64,000 nucleotides of DNA from Flavobacterium enshiense DK69 (GTDB taxonomy: Bacteria > Bacteroidota > Bacteroidia > Flavobacteriales > Flavobacteriaceae), in NCBI RefSeq assembly GCF_000498495.1, contig NZ_AVCS01000028.1:124001-188000 (forward strand), given 5' to 3'. Positions within the stretch are counted from its first letter, which is position 1. The number at the start of each line of letters is the position of its first letter. This document shows positions 28,987 through 37,871 of this stretch, piece by piece. Position numbers and translations under genes: made by a program. Below the pieces are notes generated by a model. It was not told the origin of the DNA and made no database searches. It worked only from the letters and a program-made list of their open reading frames with translations.

Positions 28987-29490
28987 ATGAATACATACCT
29001 TGACATAGTACTGCGAAGCGTGGCCGTATATTTATTTATGGTTATTGCTTTGCGTGTCTTTGGCAAAAAAGAACTTTCTCAGCTCAACACCGCCGATGTT
29101 ATCCTTATTTTACTGATCAGTAACTCGGTTCAAAATGCAATGGTCGGGAGTAACACCAGCCTTTTAGGAGGACTGGCAGCCGCTTTGGTTTTGTTTATAG
29201 TCAGTTATGTATTAAAAAGACTGATGTACCGTTTCAAAAAATTAAGTGATTTTGTTCAGGACAAACCGGAAATCCTTATTCATAACGGAAAAATCGAGTA
29301 TCAAACTCTGGCCAAATTAGGCATTACATCGGACGAGATTGAAGAAGCCATGCGTGAACACGGCGTTGAACATTATAAAAATGTAAAATTGGCAATGCTG
29401 GAAATAGACGGAAACATCAGTATCATTACGGGAGAAAGACAATTAAAACAATCCCATCATAAACGAAGAACCCATAAAACTTTAAGTTAA
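28987..29490 (+). CDS. YetF-like DUF421 membrane protein
   Basis: A 167-residue protein with two to three transmembrane helices (about 10-30, 35-52, 58-78) and a small cytoplasmic domain. Family signatures are RVFGKKELSQLNTADVILILLISN and KPEILIHNGKI. The family is linked to spore germination and envelope functions in Bacillus; its role here is unknown. It begins a run of five small same-strand genes (to 31093) with gaps of 2-16 bp, which suggests one operon. Confidence 0.85.
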   Translation: MNTYLDIVLRSVAVYLFMVIALRVFGKKELSQLNTADVILILLISNSVQNAMVGSNTSLLGGLAAALVLFIVSYVLKRLMYRFKKLSDFVQDKPEILIHNGKIEYQTLAKLGITSDEIEEAMREHGVEHYKNVKLAMLEIDGNISIITGERQLKQSHHKRRTHKTLS

Positions 29491-29495
29491 TTCAC

Positions 29496-30074
29496 ATGAA
29501 CAAAAACCGGTTGGAAGCTTTTAGTGACGGCGTATTGGCGATTATCATTACTATTATGGTCCTGGAGTTAAAAGTTCCGGAAGGAAAAGATCTTGAATCG
29601 CTTCTCCCCTTGTTTCCAAAGTTCCTAAGTTATGTAATGAGTTTTATCTATGTCGGGATTTATTGGAACAACCATCACCACATGATGCATACCGTAAAAA
29701 GAGTTACCGGCGGAATTCTTTGGACAAACCTGCATTTGTTATTTTGGCTGTCATTATTTCCTTTTGTTACTGCTTGGATTGGCGAAAATAATTTTGCTCC
29801 TTTCCCAATGACGATGTATGGTATTGTACTTTTAATGGCCGCAATAGCGTATTTTGTACTGCAATCTCAAATCCTAAAAAACCACGGACCCGACTCGGTA
29901 CTTTCAAAAGCCATCGGAAGTGATTTAAAAGGAAAAATTTCCCCTATTTTGTATCTTATCGGGATAATTTGTGCTAACTTTAATACTATTATTGCCGGAG
30001 TCATGTATATAGCTGTTGCATTAATGTGGTTGATTCCGGATAAACGGATTGAAAAAATCATCGATTCCCAATAA
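29496..30074 (+). CDS. TMEM175-family (DUF1211) potassium-channel-like membrane protein
   Basis: A 192-residue protein with about six hydrophobic helices. It starts with the family hallmark RLEAFSDGVLAIIITIMVLEL; the FSDG helix lines the pore in TMEM175 channels, where bacterial proteins work as tetramers. There is one six-helix module, as in bacterial homologues. It lies 5 bp downstream of the YetF-like gene. K+ leak-channel activity is inferred from family. Confidence 0.87.
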   Translation: MNKNRLEAFSDGVLAIIITIMVLELKVPEGKDLESLLPLFPKFLSYVMSFIYVGIYWNNHHHMMHTVKRVTGGILWTNLHLLFWLSLFPFVTAWIGENNFAPFPMTMYGIVLLMAAIAYFVLQSQILKNHGPDSVLSKAIGSDLKGKISPILYLIGIICANFNTIIAGVMYIAVALMWLIPDKRIEKIIDSQ

Positions 30075-30090
30075 AAAAAACCTATGAATT

Positions 30091-30519
30091 ATGCAGACCA
30101 TTTATCACGACCTTATCATCAACGTTTCGAGGGAGAAAGTCTTTGAAGCGGTTTCAACACCTCAAGGATTAAACAACTGGTGGACATTACATTGCAAGGG
30201 AAAACCCGGATTAAACGAAAAATACAATTTGTATTTCGGAGAAGGATACGATTGGTTCGCCTCACTTTCCAAATTTGATGAAAATGAAGCTATTGAATTT
30301 TCTATGACAGATGCTATGGAAGAATGGTTGCCGACAAGTTTCGGATTTATCTTAAAACAAGAAAATGGCGATCGTACTTCAGTTCAATTTTACCACAAAA
30401 ACTGGAACGAGGTAAGTCAGGAATTTCGAATTGCTAGTTATTGCTGGGCAAATCTATTGCGAGAATTAAAGCAATACCTCGAAAAAGGGATCATCACTCC
30501 ATTTGAAGACAGAAATTAA
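30091..30519 (+). CDS. SRPBCC/AHSA1-like protein
   Basis: A 142-residue START-like protein beginning YHDLIINVSREKVFEAVSTP and QGLNNWWTLHCKGKPGLNEK, ending with the long helix NLLRELKQYLEKG. This is the Aha1/YndB-type lipid- or ligand-binding fold. It is located 16 bp after the TMEM175-like gene and 8 bp before the GldL-like gene, within the same putative operon. The ligand and purpose are unknown. Confidence 0.84.
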   Translation: MQTIYHDLIINVSREKVFEAVSTPQGLNNWWTLHCKGKPGLNEKYNLYFGEGYDWFASLSKFDENEAIEFSMTDAMEEWLPTSFGFILKQENGDRTSVQFYHKNWNEVSQEFRIASYCWANLLRELKQYLEKGIITPFEDRN

Positions 30520-30527
30520 TTCAAGAT

Positions 30528-30725
30528 ATGAAAAACAAGCATATCATAATTGCATTTGTACTAGGCTTTATCATAACCATCATTGGAGCGCTTTTTAAAA
30601 TCATGCATTGGCCTTATGCCTCCGCTTTATTAATTTTAGGAATGTTATGCGAAGCGTATGCAGGTATAGCACTCGTAGTCAAAATTTATAAAGATCAGAA
30701 TCCAAACGGTTTTTTTAACAAATAA
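30528..30725 (+). CDS. GldL-like two-helix membrane micro-protein
   Basis: A 65-residue protein consisting almost wholly of two transmembrane helices: about 6-25 (IIIAFVLGFIITIIGALFKI) and 32-54. The junction GALFKIMHWPYASALLILGM closely recalls the N-terminal membrane segment of GldL, the type IX secretion/gliding motor stator partner of GldM, but the cytoplasmic tail of GldL is absent. It is 2 bp upstream of the DUF1304 gene. It is probably one of the many flavobacterial GldL-related micro-proteins; no motor function is implied. Confidence 0.78.
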   Translation: MKNKHIIIAFVLGFIITIIGALFKIMHWPYASALLILGMLCEAYAGIALVVKIYKDQNPNGFFNK

Positions 30726-30727
30726 GC

Positions 30728-31093
30728 ATGACTATTCTATCCAAAATACTAATTGGTTTAGTGGCTTTCATTCATATTTACATTGTATGGCTTGAAATGT
30801 TTGCCTGGACTACCCTTGCAAAAAAAGTATTTCGGAAAGTTCCGGCTGAAATGTTTGAAAAAACTAAACAATTGGCAGGAAATCAAGGACTGTACAATGG
30901 CTTTATAGCCTCTGGACTCATTTGGTCACTGCTCATTGGTGATGCACATTGGAGCTTCAACGTGGCACTATTCTTTTTAAGCTGTGTTTTCGTTGCAGGG
31001 ATTTATGGCGCTATTACAGTACAAAAGTCTATTTTTTATGTACAGTCGCTTCCGGCAGTACTTGCCATTGCGAGCATTCATTTTATGAAATAA
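30728..31093 (+). CDS. DUF1304 family membrane protein
   Basis: A 121-residue protein with four transmembrane helices. It matches the DUF1304 pattern: HIYIVWLEMFAWTT in helix 1, then KQLAGNQGLYNGFIASGLIW and a GIYGAITVQ segment in helix 3/4. The function is unknown. It is the last gene of the putative operon starting at 28987 and is followed by a strong bidirectional terminator. Confidence 0.87.
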   Translation: MTILSKILIGLVAFIHIYIVWLEMFAWTTLAKKVFRKVPAEMFEKTKQLAGNQGLYNGFIASGLIWSLLIGDAHWSFNVALFFLSCVFVAGIYGAITVQKSIFYVQSLPAVLAIASIHFMK

Positions 31094-31130
31094 ATCCGAT
31101 ACAACTACTATAATAAATTCGACTAAAAAT

Positions 31131-31158
31131 AAAAAAGCCTCAATTAAGAGGCTTTTTT
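31131..31158. terminator. bidirectional terminator
   Basis: A stem, AAAAAAGCCTC / GAGGCTTTTTT, with an AATTAA loop lies between convergent genes (31093 and 31160). Confidence 0.85.
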
Positions 31159-31159
31159 G

Positions 31160-32668
31160 TTATTCTAAGATTTCGCTGTCAAGCTGCAAACTATTCAGGA
31201 AAGCTATAGATTTTTCAATATCGTAATGTAAAATTCTGTCTTCTTCTACCAATGGCACTTCTTCACGGTAAGATTTCACGAAACTCTCAATAAATTCACT
31301 TGATTTTAGAGGTCTTCTGAATTCGATAGCCTGAGAAGCATTCATTAATTCGATAGCTAAAATACGTTCAAGATTTTCCAAAATCTTCAAACATTTTGTA
31401 GCCGCATTAGCTCCCATGCTCACGTGATCTTCCTGTCCGTTTGAAGAAACGATACTGTCGATACTCGCCGGAGTAGCTAATTGTTTGTTCTGGCTAACGA
31501 TACTCGCTGCCGTGTATTGTGGAATCATGAAACCGGAATTCAATCCCGGATTGCTTACCAAAAAAGCAGGCAATTCTCTTAATCCTGAAATCAACTGATA
31601 AGTTCTTCTTTCCGAAATGTTTCCAATTTCAGCCAAAGCAATTCCTAAGAAGTCCAAAGCCAGAGCTAAAGGTTGACCGTGGAAATTTCCTCCGGAAATA
31701 ATCAAGTCCTCATCCACAAAAATATTAGGGTTATCAGTAACCGAATTGATTTCTGTTTTGAACACTTTTTTCACATAGTCGATAGCATCTTTTGAAGCAC
31801 CGTGAACCTGAGGGATACAACGGAAAGAATACGGATCCTGTACGTGTTGTTTTGGCTGGGCAATAATTTCGCTGTCTTCCAACAATTCCTGAAAACGTCT
31901 TGCTGTATTAATTTGCCCTTTGTGCGGACGAACGATGTGAATCAATTCATTAAAAGGCTCAATTCTTCCGTCGAAACCTTCCAATGAAACAGCACCAATT
32001 ACATCTGCCAGGTATGTTAATTTCATTGCTTTCAAAAGAATGTAGCACCCGTATGAACTCATGAACTGTGTTCCGTTCAATAATGCCAAACCTTCTTTTG
32101 ACTGTAATTCGATTGGCTTCCAGTTCATTTTTTCCATCACTTTCATTGCAGGCTGGCGGAAACCATCAACATAAACCTCTCCTTCTCCGATCAGCGGTAA
32201 TGACAAATGTGCCAAAGGCGCCAAGTCTCCTGAAGCTCCCAATGAACCCTGAGTATAAACTACCGGTAAAATATCGTTATTGTAAAAATCGATCAGTCGC
32301 TCAACCGTTTGCAATTGAACACCTGAATTTCCATAGCTCAACGATTTGATTTTAAGCAATAACATGATTTTCACAATCTCGTGTGGTACTTCTTCCCCGG
32401 TTCCGCAAGCGTGTGATTTCACTAAATTCTCCTGAAGCTTAGTAAGGTTTTCATTTGATATTTTAATGTTGCATAACGACCCAAAACCCGTATTTATTCC
32501 GTAAATCGGTTCGCTGTGCGATTGCATTTTTTCATCCAGATAAGCGCGGCATTTTTCAATGTTGATGCGTGCCTCTTCAGACAATTCAAGGGTTTTATTC
32601 TGAGAAACGATTTCCTGAAGTAATTCCAGAGAAAAAACATCCGAACTAATATAATGTACTGTATCCAT
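31160..32668 (-). CDS. hutH: histidine ammonia-lyase (aromatic amino acid lyase family)
   Basis: A 502-residue lyase that deaminates L-histidine to urocanate, the first step of histidine breakdown. The Ala145-Ser146-Gly147 triad in GSLGASGDLAPLAHLSL forms the MIO prosthetic group. YGINTGFG near residue 57 carries the catalytic tyrosine, and NGTQFMSSYG and QDPYSFRCIPQVHG are family-specific. The QDxYSxR segment favours histidine over tyrosine/phenylalanine, but other aromatic substrates cannot be excluded. No hutU, hutI or hutG gene is adjacent. Confidence 0.88.
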   Translation of the reverse strand: MDTVHYISSDVFSLELLQEIVSQNKTLELSEEARINIEKCRAYLDEKMQSHSEPIYGINTGFGSLCNIKISNENLTKLQENLVKSHACGTGEEVPHEIVKIMLLLKIKSLSYGNSGVQLQTVERLIDFYNNDILPVVYTQGSLGASGDLAPLAHLSLPLIGEGEVYVDGFRQPAMKVMEKMNWKPIELQSKEGLALLNGTQFMSSYGCYILLKAMKLTYLADVIGAVSLEGFDGRIEPFNELIHIVRPHKGQINTARRFQELLEDSEIIAQPKQHVQDPYSFRCIPQVHGASKDAIDYVKKVFKTEINSVTDNPNIFVDEDLIISGGNFHGQPLALALDFLGIALAEIGNISERRTYQLISGLRELPAFLVSNPGLNSGFMIPQYTAASIVSQNKQLATPASIDSIVSSNGQEDHVSMGANAATKCLKILENLERILAIELMNASQAIEFRRPLKSSEFIESFVKSYREEVPLVEEDRILHYDIEKSIAFLNSLQLDSEILE

Positions 32669-32769
32669 TTTGCGTGGTTATATTAAGGGGTCAAAATTCA
32701 GCAAATTGCGTTTAAAATGCAAGATTTATTATTAGTATTTCATTATGAAAATTTATTGGACACAATTCT

Positions 32770-32777
32770 TATATTTG
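32770..32777 (+). promoter_or_regulatory. -7 promoter element for the TlpA-like gene
   Basis: TATATTTG matches TAnnTTTG and lies 20 bp before the ATG at 32798. It argues against a start further upstream. No well-spaced TTG -33 element is seen. Confidence 0.55.
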
Positions 32778-32797
32778 GAAATCAAAAACTTTTAAAC

Positions 32798-34162
32798 ATG
32801 AAAAATATACTTTACCTTTTGTTGGTTGTATTTCTTGCATCCTTTACGACACCAAAAGAAACCATTACCGTTTCCGGTAAAATCACCAATACAGAAGACG
32901 GCAAACTAAAGATTAAAGGTGAATCTTTTGAAAAAGAAATCAATTTAAAAGCTGATGGCTCGTTTTCAGAAACCCTGCAGATTGATTACAACGGAACTTA
33001 TAATTTCGCCACAAAAGCGAATCGTTCTTCTTTGTATTTAACAAAAGGGACAGCTCTTGTAATCAATTTTGATGACAAAAACTTCGCTACAACTTTGAAG
33101 TATGACGGAATAGGAAGTATTGAAAATCAATATTTAAGTGATAAATCGATTGCTGTTAACAAGATAATGGGCAACGTTCAGGATTTTTATGCCTTAGACG
33201 AAACTGCTTTCCTTTCAAAATTGAAAGAGGCAAAAACAACAATGATCGATTTATTAAACAAATCAAAAATTACCGATGCTGATTTCATCAAAAAAGAAAT
33301 GAAAAGCATTGACTACTTTGAGCAGCTTCAAATCCTGAATTACCCTTCTTACCACGCTCATTACGCTAAAATTGAAGGTTTCACACCATCTGCCACTTTC
33401 CCTAAATTTGATGATAAAATCGATTTGGATAACCAGGAAGACTTCTTGTTCTCATCGACTTACAAACAGATTGTTGCCACAAAATTCAATAATGCATTGT
33501 ATGCCCAAATGGGAGAGAACGAGGAATACACTTACAAGTTAGCATTACCTGAAATCAAAAAAGTGAAAAGCCCGGCAATCAAAAATGCCCATATTCAAAA
33601 TTTATCTTATGAAGTAGGCGCCGGAAATCCTGATGCAGCAGTGCTTTACAATGAATTAATGGCAATGTCTTCTGACGAAAAGTTCAAAAAAGACCTGACT
33701 GTTAAATTCAACAAAATCAAAACCTTAACTCCTGGAAAAATTTCCCCAAAATTTGATTACGAAAACTTTAAAGGCGGAAAAACATCATTGGAGAGTTTAA
33801 AAGGAAAATATGTTTACATAGATGTTTGGGCAACTTGGTGTGGTCCTTGCCGTCGTGAAATCCCAAGCTTACAAAAAGTGGAAGAGCAATATCACGGTAA
33901 AAACATTGAGTTCGTAAGCCTTTCAATCGATGCTAAAAAAGACTACGAAAAATGGAGAAAATTTGTGGAAGAAAAGAAACTTGGCGGTGTTCAGTTAATT
34001 GCCGACAAAGACTGGAATTCTAAATTCGTACAGGATTATGCCATCGAAGGTATTCCAAGATTCATTTTAGTAGATCCGAAAGGCAACATCATTTCTGCAG
34101 ATGCCCCACGCCCATCCGATCCTAAATTGATTGCTAAATTTGAAGAATTAGGCATTAAATAA
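32798..34162 (+). CDS. TlpA/AhpC-TSA-type thioredoxin-fold protein with DUF4369-like N-terminus
   Basis: A 454-residue exported protein: signal peptide MKNILYLLLVVFLASF, a beta-rich DUF4369-like N-terminal domain (about 20-110), a helical middle part, and a C-terminal thioredoxin domain (about 320-454) with active site WATWCGPC (Cys-Gly-Pro-Cys) and the cis-Pro loop GIPRFIL. It is probably a periplasmic disulfide reductase. I chose the ATG at 32798: the frame is open upstream to 32717, but that crosses a probable promoter and hides the signal peptide. Confidence 0.87.
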   Translation: MKNILYLLLVVFLASFTTPKETITVSGKITNTEDGKLKIKGESFEKEINLKADGSFSETLQIDYNGTYNFATKANRSSLYLTKGTALVINFDDKNFATTLKYDGIGSIENQYLSDKSIAVNKIMGNVQDFYALDETAFLSKLKEAKTTMIDLLNKSKITDADFIKKEMKSIDYFEQLQILNYPSYHAHYAKIEGFTPSATFPKFDDKIDLDNQEDFLFSSTYKQIVATKFNNALYAQMGENEEYTYKLALPEIKKVKSPAIKNAHIQNLSYEVGAGNPDAAVLYNELMAMSSDEKFKKDLTVKFNKIKTLTPGKISPKFDYENFKGGKTSLESLKGKYVYIDVWATWCGPCRREIPSLQKVEEQYHGKNIEFVSLSIDAKKDYEKWRKFVEEKKLGGVQLIADKDWNSKFVQDYAIEGIPRFILVDPKGNIISADAPRPSDPKLIAKFEELGIK

Positions 34163-34182
34163 CCTTATCGAGATATAAAATT

Positions 34183-34214
34183 AAACCCTTTCGGAAATCA
34201 TTCTGAAAGGGTTT
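34183..34214. terminator. bidirectional terminator
   Basis: A stem, AAACCCTTTCgGAA / TTCtGAAAGGGTTT, followed by T-rich sequence, lies between convergent genes ending at 34162 and 34221. Confidence 0.75.
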
Positions 34215-34220
34215 ATTTTT

Positions 34221-35066
34221 TTAATACAAACTTAAAAAAGCCTTGCCGAGATTGTTTATGCAATCCGAAGCAATAAAGGAATGATGCCCGATTTCAGGTA
34301 CAGCAATGTTTGCCGTTAAGCCGTGAAGATAAACACCTAAAACACCCGCATCTAAAGCGGCATATCCCTGTGAAAGCAAGCCTGCGATTATTCCGCTTAA
34401 AACATCTCCACTTCCGGCAGTTGCCAAAGCTTGATTCCCTGTAGTATTTTCAAAAACAGAATCCAAATAGACACTATATGTTGGCGCTCCTTTAACTACA
34501 ACGACAACATCAAAATCCCCCGAAAAAGCCTTCACTTTTTCTATCATTTCGTCATGGGAATTCCAGCTTCCGATTAAACGTTCCAATTCTTTTTTATGCG
34601 GAGTCAAAACAGCCTGATTTGGCAACATTTCAAACCATGATTTGTTTTCAGAAAGAATATTCAAAGCATCAGCATCAATAACCATTGGAATAGCTGTCAT
34701 TTTCAGAAAATGATACAAAGCGTGTTGGGTATCCGAATGATGTCCCAATCCCATTCCTATCGCAACGGCATCAACTTTAATCTTATATCCGATGGCCGTA
34801 ATATGGTCCGTGTAATCATCCGTTATAACCATTGCTTCTGGAAGAGCCGTCTGCACAATTTCATATCCACATTTGGGAATATAGGCCGTAACTAAACCCG
34901 CACCCGATTTAAGACAAGCTTTTGAAGAAAGACAAACAGAACCCATTTTCCCATAACTTCCTCCCACAATCAGGGCATGCCCTTGGACACCTTTGTGGCT
35001 GTTCCCGGAAATTGGTCTGAAACGTTTTAAAGCTTCATTTCTATCTATCAATACAGTATTTTCCAT
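34221..35066 (-). CDS. nnrD: ADP-dependent (S)-NAD(P)H-hydrate dehydratase
   Basis: A 281-residue ribokinase-like enzyme that repairs hydrated NAD(P)H using ADP or ATP. It shows the YjeF C-terminal domain pattern: [19 protein letters not shown] near the N-terminus, [27 protein letters not shown], and [16 protein letters not shown] with the catalytic Asp. The epimerase half (NnrE), which is fused in many bacteria, is absent, so it must be separate or elsewhere. It faces away from the threonine operon. Confidence 0.9.
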   Translation of the reverse strand: MENTVLIDRNEALKRFRPISGNSHKGVQGHALIVGGSYGKMGSVCLSSKACLKSGAGLVTAYIPKCGYEIVQTALPEAMVITDDYTDHITAIGYKIKVDAVAIGMGLGHHSDTQHALYHFLKMTAIPMVIDADALNILSENKSWFEMLPNQAVLTPHKKELERLIGSWNSHDEMIEKVKAFSGDFDVVVVVKGAPTYSVYLDSVFENTTGNQALATAGSGDVLSGIIAGLLSQGYAALDAGVLGVYLHGLTANIAVPEIGHHSFIASDCINNLGKAFLSLY

Positions 35067-35150
35067 AGGTATGAGCTTTATATAAAATTACAAAATTTAA
35101 CTGTTTCAAAATTATTTTTGCAAGAAAATATTTTGTAATCCAAAAAGACT

Positions 35151-35158
35151 TAAATTTG
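35151..35158 (+). promoter_or_regulatory. -7 promoter element of the thr leader/operon
   Basis: TAAATTTG matches TAnnTTTG. It ends only 4 nt before the leader-peptide ATG, so the transcript probably starts at or just before that codon. TTTG at 35132-35135 is a possible but closely spaced (15 bp) -33 element. Confidence 0.6.
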
Positions 35159-35162
35159 TAGT

Positions 35163-35282
35163 ATGTTGAGTAACAATCATTCATACAGTGTTTCTTCCAC
35201 AACCAATTCTTTGGTTGCCGTTTCTGCTGTAGTTACTTCAACGACGACTACAACAACTACCACTACCCCGTTTGGGGTATAA
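35163..35282 (+). CDS. thrL: threonine-rich leader peptide (putative attenuator of thrABC)
   Basis: A 39-codon frame, ATG to TAA. The C-terminal part holds nine consecutive Thr codons (residues 27-35), preceded by further Thr (13, 14, 25) and several Val/Ser, and ends Pro-Phe-Gly-Val. It stands 139 bp before thrA on the same strand, directly after a TAnnTTTG element. A threonine run before threonine-biosynthesis genes is the hallmark of ribosome-stalling attenuation, as with E. coli thrL. The sequence differs entirely from E. coli ThrL. The terminator/antiterminator pair cannot be fixed by eye. Confidence 0.82.
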   Translation: MLSNNHSYSVSSTTNSLVAVSAVVTSTTTTTTTTTPFGV

Positions 35283-35324
35283 TCATTTCATATAATCCGT
35301 TTGTATACGTGTATTTTTTACACG
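35264..35324 (+). promoter_or_regulatory. candidate RNA hairpins of the thr attenuator
   Basis: Two stems follow or overlap the leader end: TACCCC-GTTT-GGGGTA (35264-35279), which starts within the last two Thr codons and overlaps the stop, and CGTGTA-ttttt-TACACG (35308-35324), which encloses a T-run. CTGTTAACAG (35369-35378) is a further small palindrome. Neither stem forms a textbook terminator, so which ones act is inference. Confidence 0.4.
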
Positions 35325-35421
35325 CAGGAGCTCTTACTCTTATTTGAGTTATTTATCAAAATTTAATCTGTTAACAGGATAAATTCATTCTGAAAATTTA
35401 AAAATCTAAATCCATTTCATC

Positions 35422-37863
35422 ATGAAAGTCTTAAAATTTGGCGGTACTTCTGTTGCCAATGCCCATAATATAATGAAAGTCGTAGCTCTTTTGGAAAAAT
35501 GTAAAGAGCGTAAAGTAGTTGTCATTTCTGCTTTAAAAGGAGTGACTGATGCTTTAAATGAAGCCATTAACAAGTCGCAATCACACAATGACAAATACGA
35601 AATCATTTTAAAAGAATTGTATCAAAAGCATTGCGATGTTATCGTTCAAGTGATTCCTGAAAAAAACCAAGAAGCTATACTGGAAAAAGTAGAAAGCTGT
35701 TTCAGGCAAATCGATAATCTGTTAAAAGGTTCTTTTTACCTAGGGGAATTATCTCCGAAAAAGAAAGATTTTATTCTGGCTTTTGGCGAAATTCTTTCTT
35801 CCAGAATTGTATATGAAAAACTAAAATCCGAAAAACAAAAAGTAGCCTATTGGGATGCACAGGAACTAATCGTAACGAATTCAAATTTTGGCAATGCCGA
35901 AGTGAATTTTGAATTAACTGATTATTCAATTCAATATTATTTTGAAAGATGTCAGGCAGATATAATCATTGCTCCCGGTTTCATTGCCAAAGATCAGAAT
36001 GGAAACATTACTACCCTTGGTCGCGGCGGATCTGATTATACAGCAGCTATTATCGCAGCTGCACTGGATGCCGATCAATTGGAAATCTGGACAGACGTTA
36101 GCGGCATGTACACCGCTAATCCCAAAATTGTAAAACAGGCCAAGCCCATTGACCATATTTTATACAGAGAGGCCATGGAACTTTCCCATTTTGGGGCAAA
36201 GGTTTTGTATGCTCCGACAATTCAACCTGTTCTAAATAAAAATATTCCGGTACAAATTAAAAATACTTTTGAACCTGAAGCCATAGGCACACTCATAAAC
36301 AACAAAAAGAATGACAGCATAAACCCCGTAAAAGGAATCAGTCACATTGGGGATATTACATTAATTACAGTTGAAGGTTCTGGCTTAATTGGGGTTTATG
36401 GAGTATCCAAAAGACTTTTCGGGGCAATTGCAAAAGAAAAAATCAATATCATTTTAATCACACAGGCCTCATCGGAACATTCGATATGCATTGCTGTTTC
36501 TGAAAACGATTCACTCAAGGCTAAAGCAGCCATTGATGAAGAATTCAAATACGAAATCAAACAACAAAAAATTAAGCCTTCACTTGTTGAAAATGACCAG
36601 TGCATTATTGCTGTTGTTGGTGAAAATATGAAAAATCATCAGGGTTTAAGCGGAAAAATATTCAGCACATTAGGAAAAAACAATATAAATATCAGAGCCA
36701 TTGCCCAGGGTGCGTCCGAAAGAAACATATCATCAGTTATCGATAAAAAAGACGTAAAAAAAGCGTTGAATTGCCTTCATGAAAAGTTCTTTGAAGGAAA
36801 CATTAAACAACTCAACCTTTTTATAGCCGGTGTTGGAAATGTGGGCAGCAAGTTTATTGAACAAATTCAACAACAAAAAAGATATTTAAAAGACAATTTG
36901 AAGATAAACATCAGGGTAATTGCTGTTTGCAATTCTAAAACCATGATTTTTGATCAGGACGGCATTGATTTGAACAATTGGGAAAATCTTTTAAAAGGTG
37001 GAGAAATGGCCTGCATCGATTCATTTCTATCAAAAGTTGAAGAATTAAACCTTAGAAACAGCATATTTATTGATAATACTGCCGACAATCAAATTGCATC
37101 CGTTTATCAGCATTTCTTAAAGCAAAATGTTGCTGTGGTTACCTGCAATAAAATTGCCTGTTCCTCTGATTATGAAAACTACGTCCAATTAAAAAATCTT
37201 TCCCTGAAATATGGAGCGCCATTTTTATTTGAAACCAATGTTGGTGCCGGACTGCCAATAATCAATACGCTAAAAAATCTTATAGTTTCAGGTGACAAGG
37301 TAAATAAAATCCAAGCCGTATTGTCCGGAAGTCTGAATTTCATCTTTAATCATTTTTGTGCTGATTACAGTTTTCATGACATTGTGAAACAAGCCGGTAA
37401 TGAAGGGTATACCGAGCCCGATCCAAAAATTGATTTGAGCGGAATTGATGTGATGCGGAAAATTTTAATCCTAATCCGGGAAAGCGGATATCAGATGGAA
37501 ATAGACCAGATCCACAATGAATCTTTCCTGCCTAAAGAAGTGCTGGAAGCAGAATCCATTAATGATTTCTTTAAAGCGTTAGAAGAAAATGAAGCGCACT
37601 TTAAAAAACTCTTTTTGGAAGCATCATCGAAAAACTGCCGCTTAAAATACGTCGCCGAATTTGAAAATGGAAAAGCTAAAGTCGGCTTACAATTGATTGA
37701 AAAAGAACATCCGTTTTACAATCTGGAAGGCAAAGATAACATCGTCCTGTTTCATACAGACCGATATGCAGAACAACCTCTGCTTATAAAAGGCGCAGGT
37801 GCGGGGGCAGCAGTAACCGCTTCGGGGATTTTTGCAGATGTAATACGAATTGCTAACATTTAA
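35422..37863 (+). CDS. thrA: bifunctional aspartokinase / homoserine dehydrogenase
   Basis: An 813-residue fusion catalysing steps 1 and 3 from aspartate to homoserine. The N-terminal kinase (about 1-290) has KFGGTSVANAHNI and TTLGRGGSDYTAA; paired ACT-type regulatory segments follow (about 310-460, including ITVEGSGLIGVYGVSKRLF and NINIRAIAQGASERNISSV). The C-terminal dehydrogenase (about 465-813) has the Rossmann motif LFIAGVGNVGSKF and the catalytic region NEGYTEPDPKIDLSGIDVMR. First structural gene of thrABC; it follows the Thr-rich leader. Feedback inhibition by threonine is expected from family. Confidence 0.96.
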   Translation: MKVLKFGGTSVANAHNIMKVVALLEKCKERKVVVISALKGVTDALNEAINKSQSHNDKYEIILKELYQKHCDVIVQVIPEKNQEAILEKVESCFRQIDNLLKGSFYLGELSPKKKDFILAFGEILSSRIVYEKLKSEKQKVAYWDAQELIVTNSNFGNAEVNFELTDYSIQYYFERCQADIIIAPGFIAKDQNGNITTLGRGGSDYTAAIIAAALDADQLEIWTDVSGMYTANPKIVKQAKPIDHILYREAMELSHFGAKVLYAPTIQPVLNKNIPVQIKNTFEPEAIGTLINNKKNDSINPVKGISHIGDITLITVEGSGLIGVYGVSKRLFGAIAKEKINIILITQASSEHSICIAVSENDSLKAKAAIDEEFKYEIKQQKIKPSLVENDQCIIAVVGENMKNHQGLSGKIFSTLGKNNINIRAIAQGASERNISSVIDKKDVKKALNCLHEKFFEGNIKQLNLFIAGVGNVGSKFIEQIQQQKRYLKDNLKINIRVIAVCNSKTMIFDQDGIDLNNWENLLKGGEMACIDSFLSKVEELNLRNSIFIDNTADNQIASVYQHFLKQNVAVVTCNKIACSSDYENYVQLKNLSLKYGAPFLFETNVGAGLPIINTLKNLIVSGDKVNKIQAVLSGSLNFIFNHFCADYSFHDIVKQAGNEGYTEPDPKIDLSGIDVMRKILILIRESGYQMEIDQIHNESFLPKEVLEAESINDFFKALEENEAHFKKLFLEASSKNCRLKYVAEFENGKAKVGLQLIEKEHPFYNLEGKDNIVLFHTDRYAEQPLLIKGAGAGAAVTASGIFADVIRIANI

Positions 37864-37871
37864 AAGAGACT

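Noticed and set aside
28987..31093. Defence system or toxin-antitoxin operon among the small genes
   Set aside because: The proteins match YetF, TMEM175, SRPBCC, GldL-like and DUF1304 families; no nuclease, toxin fold or antitoxin is visible.
35264..35279. TACCCC/GGGGTA hairpin as a stand-alone rho-independent terminator of the thr leader
   Set aside because: No T-run follows the stem, so it cannot be called a terminator by itself; kept only as part of the attenuator candidate.
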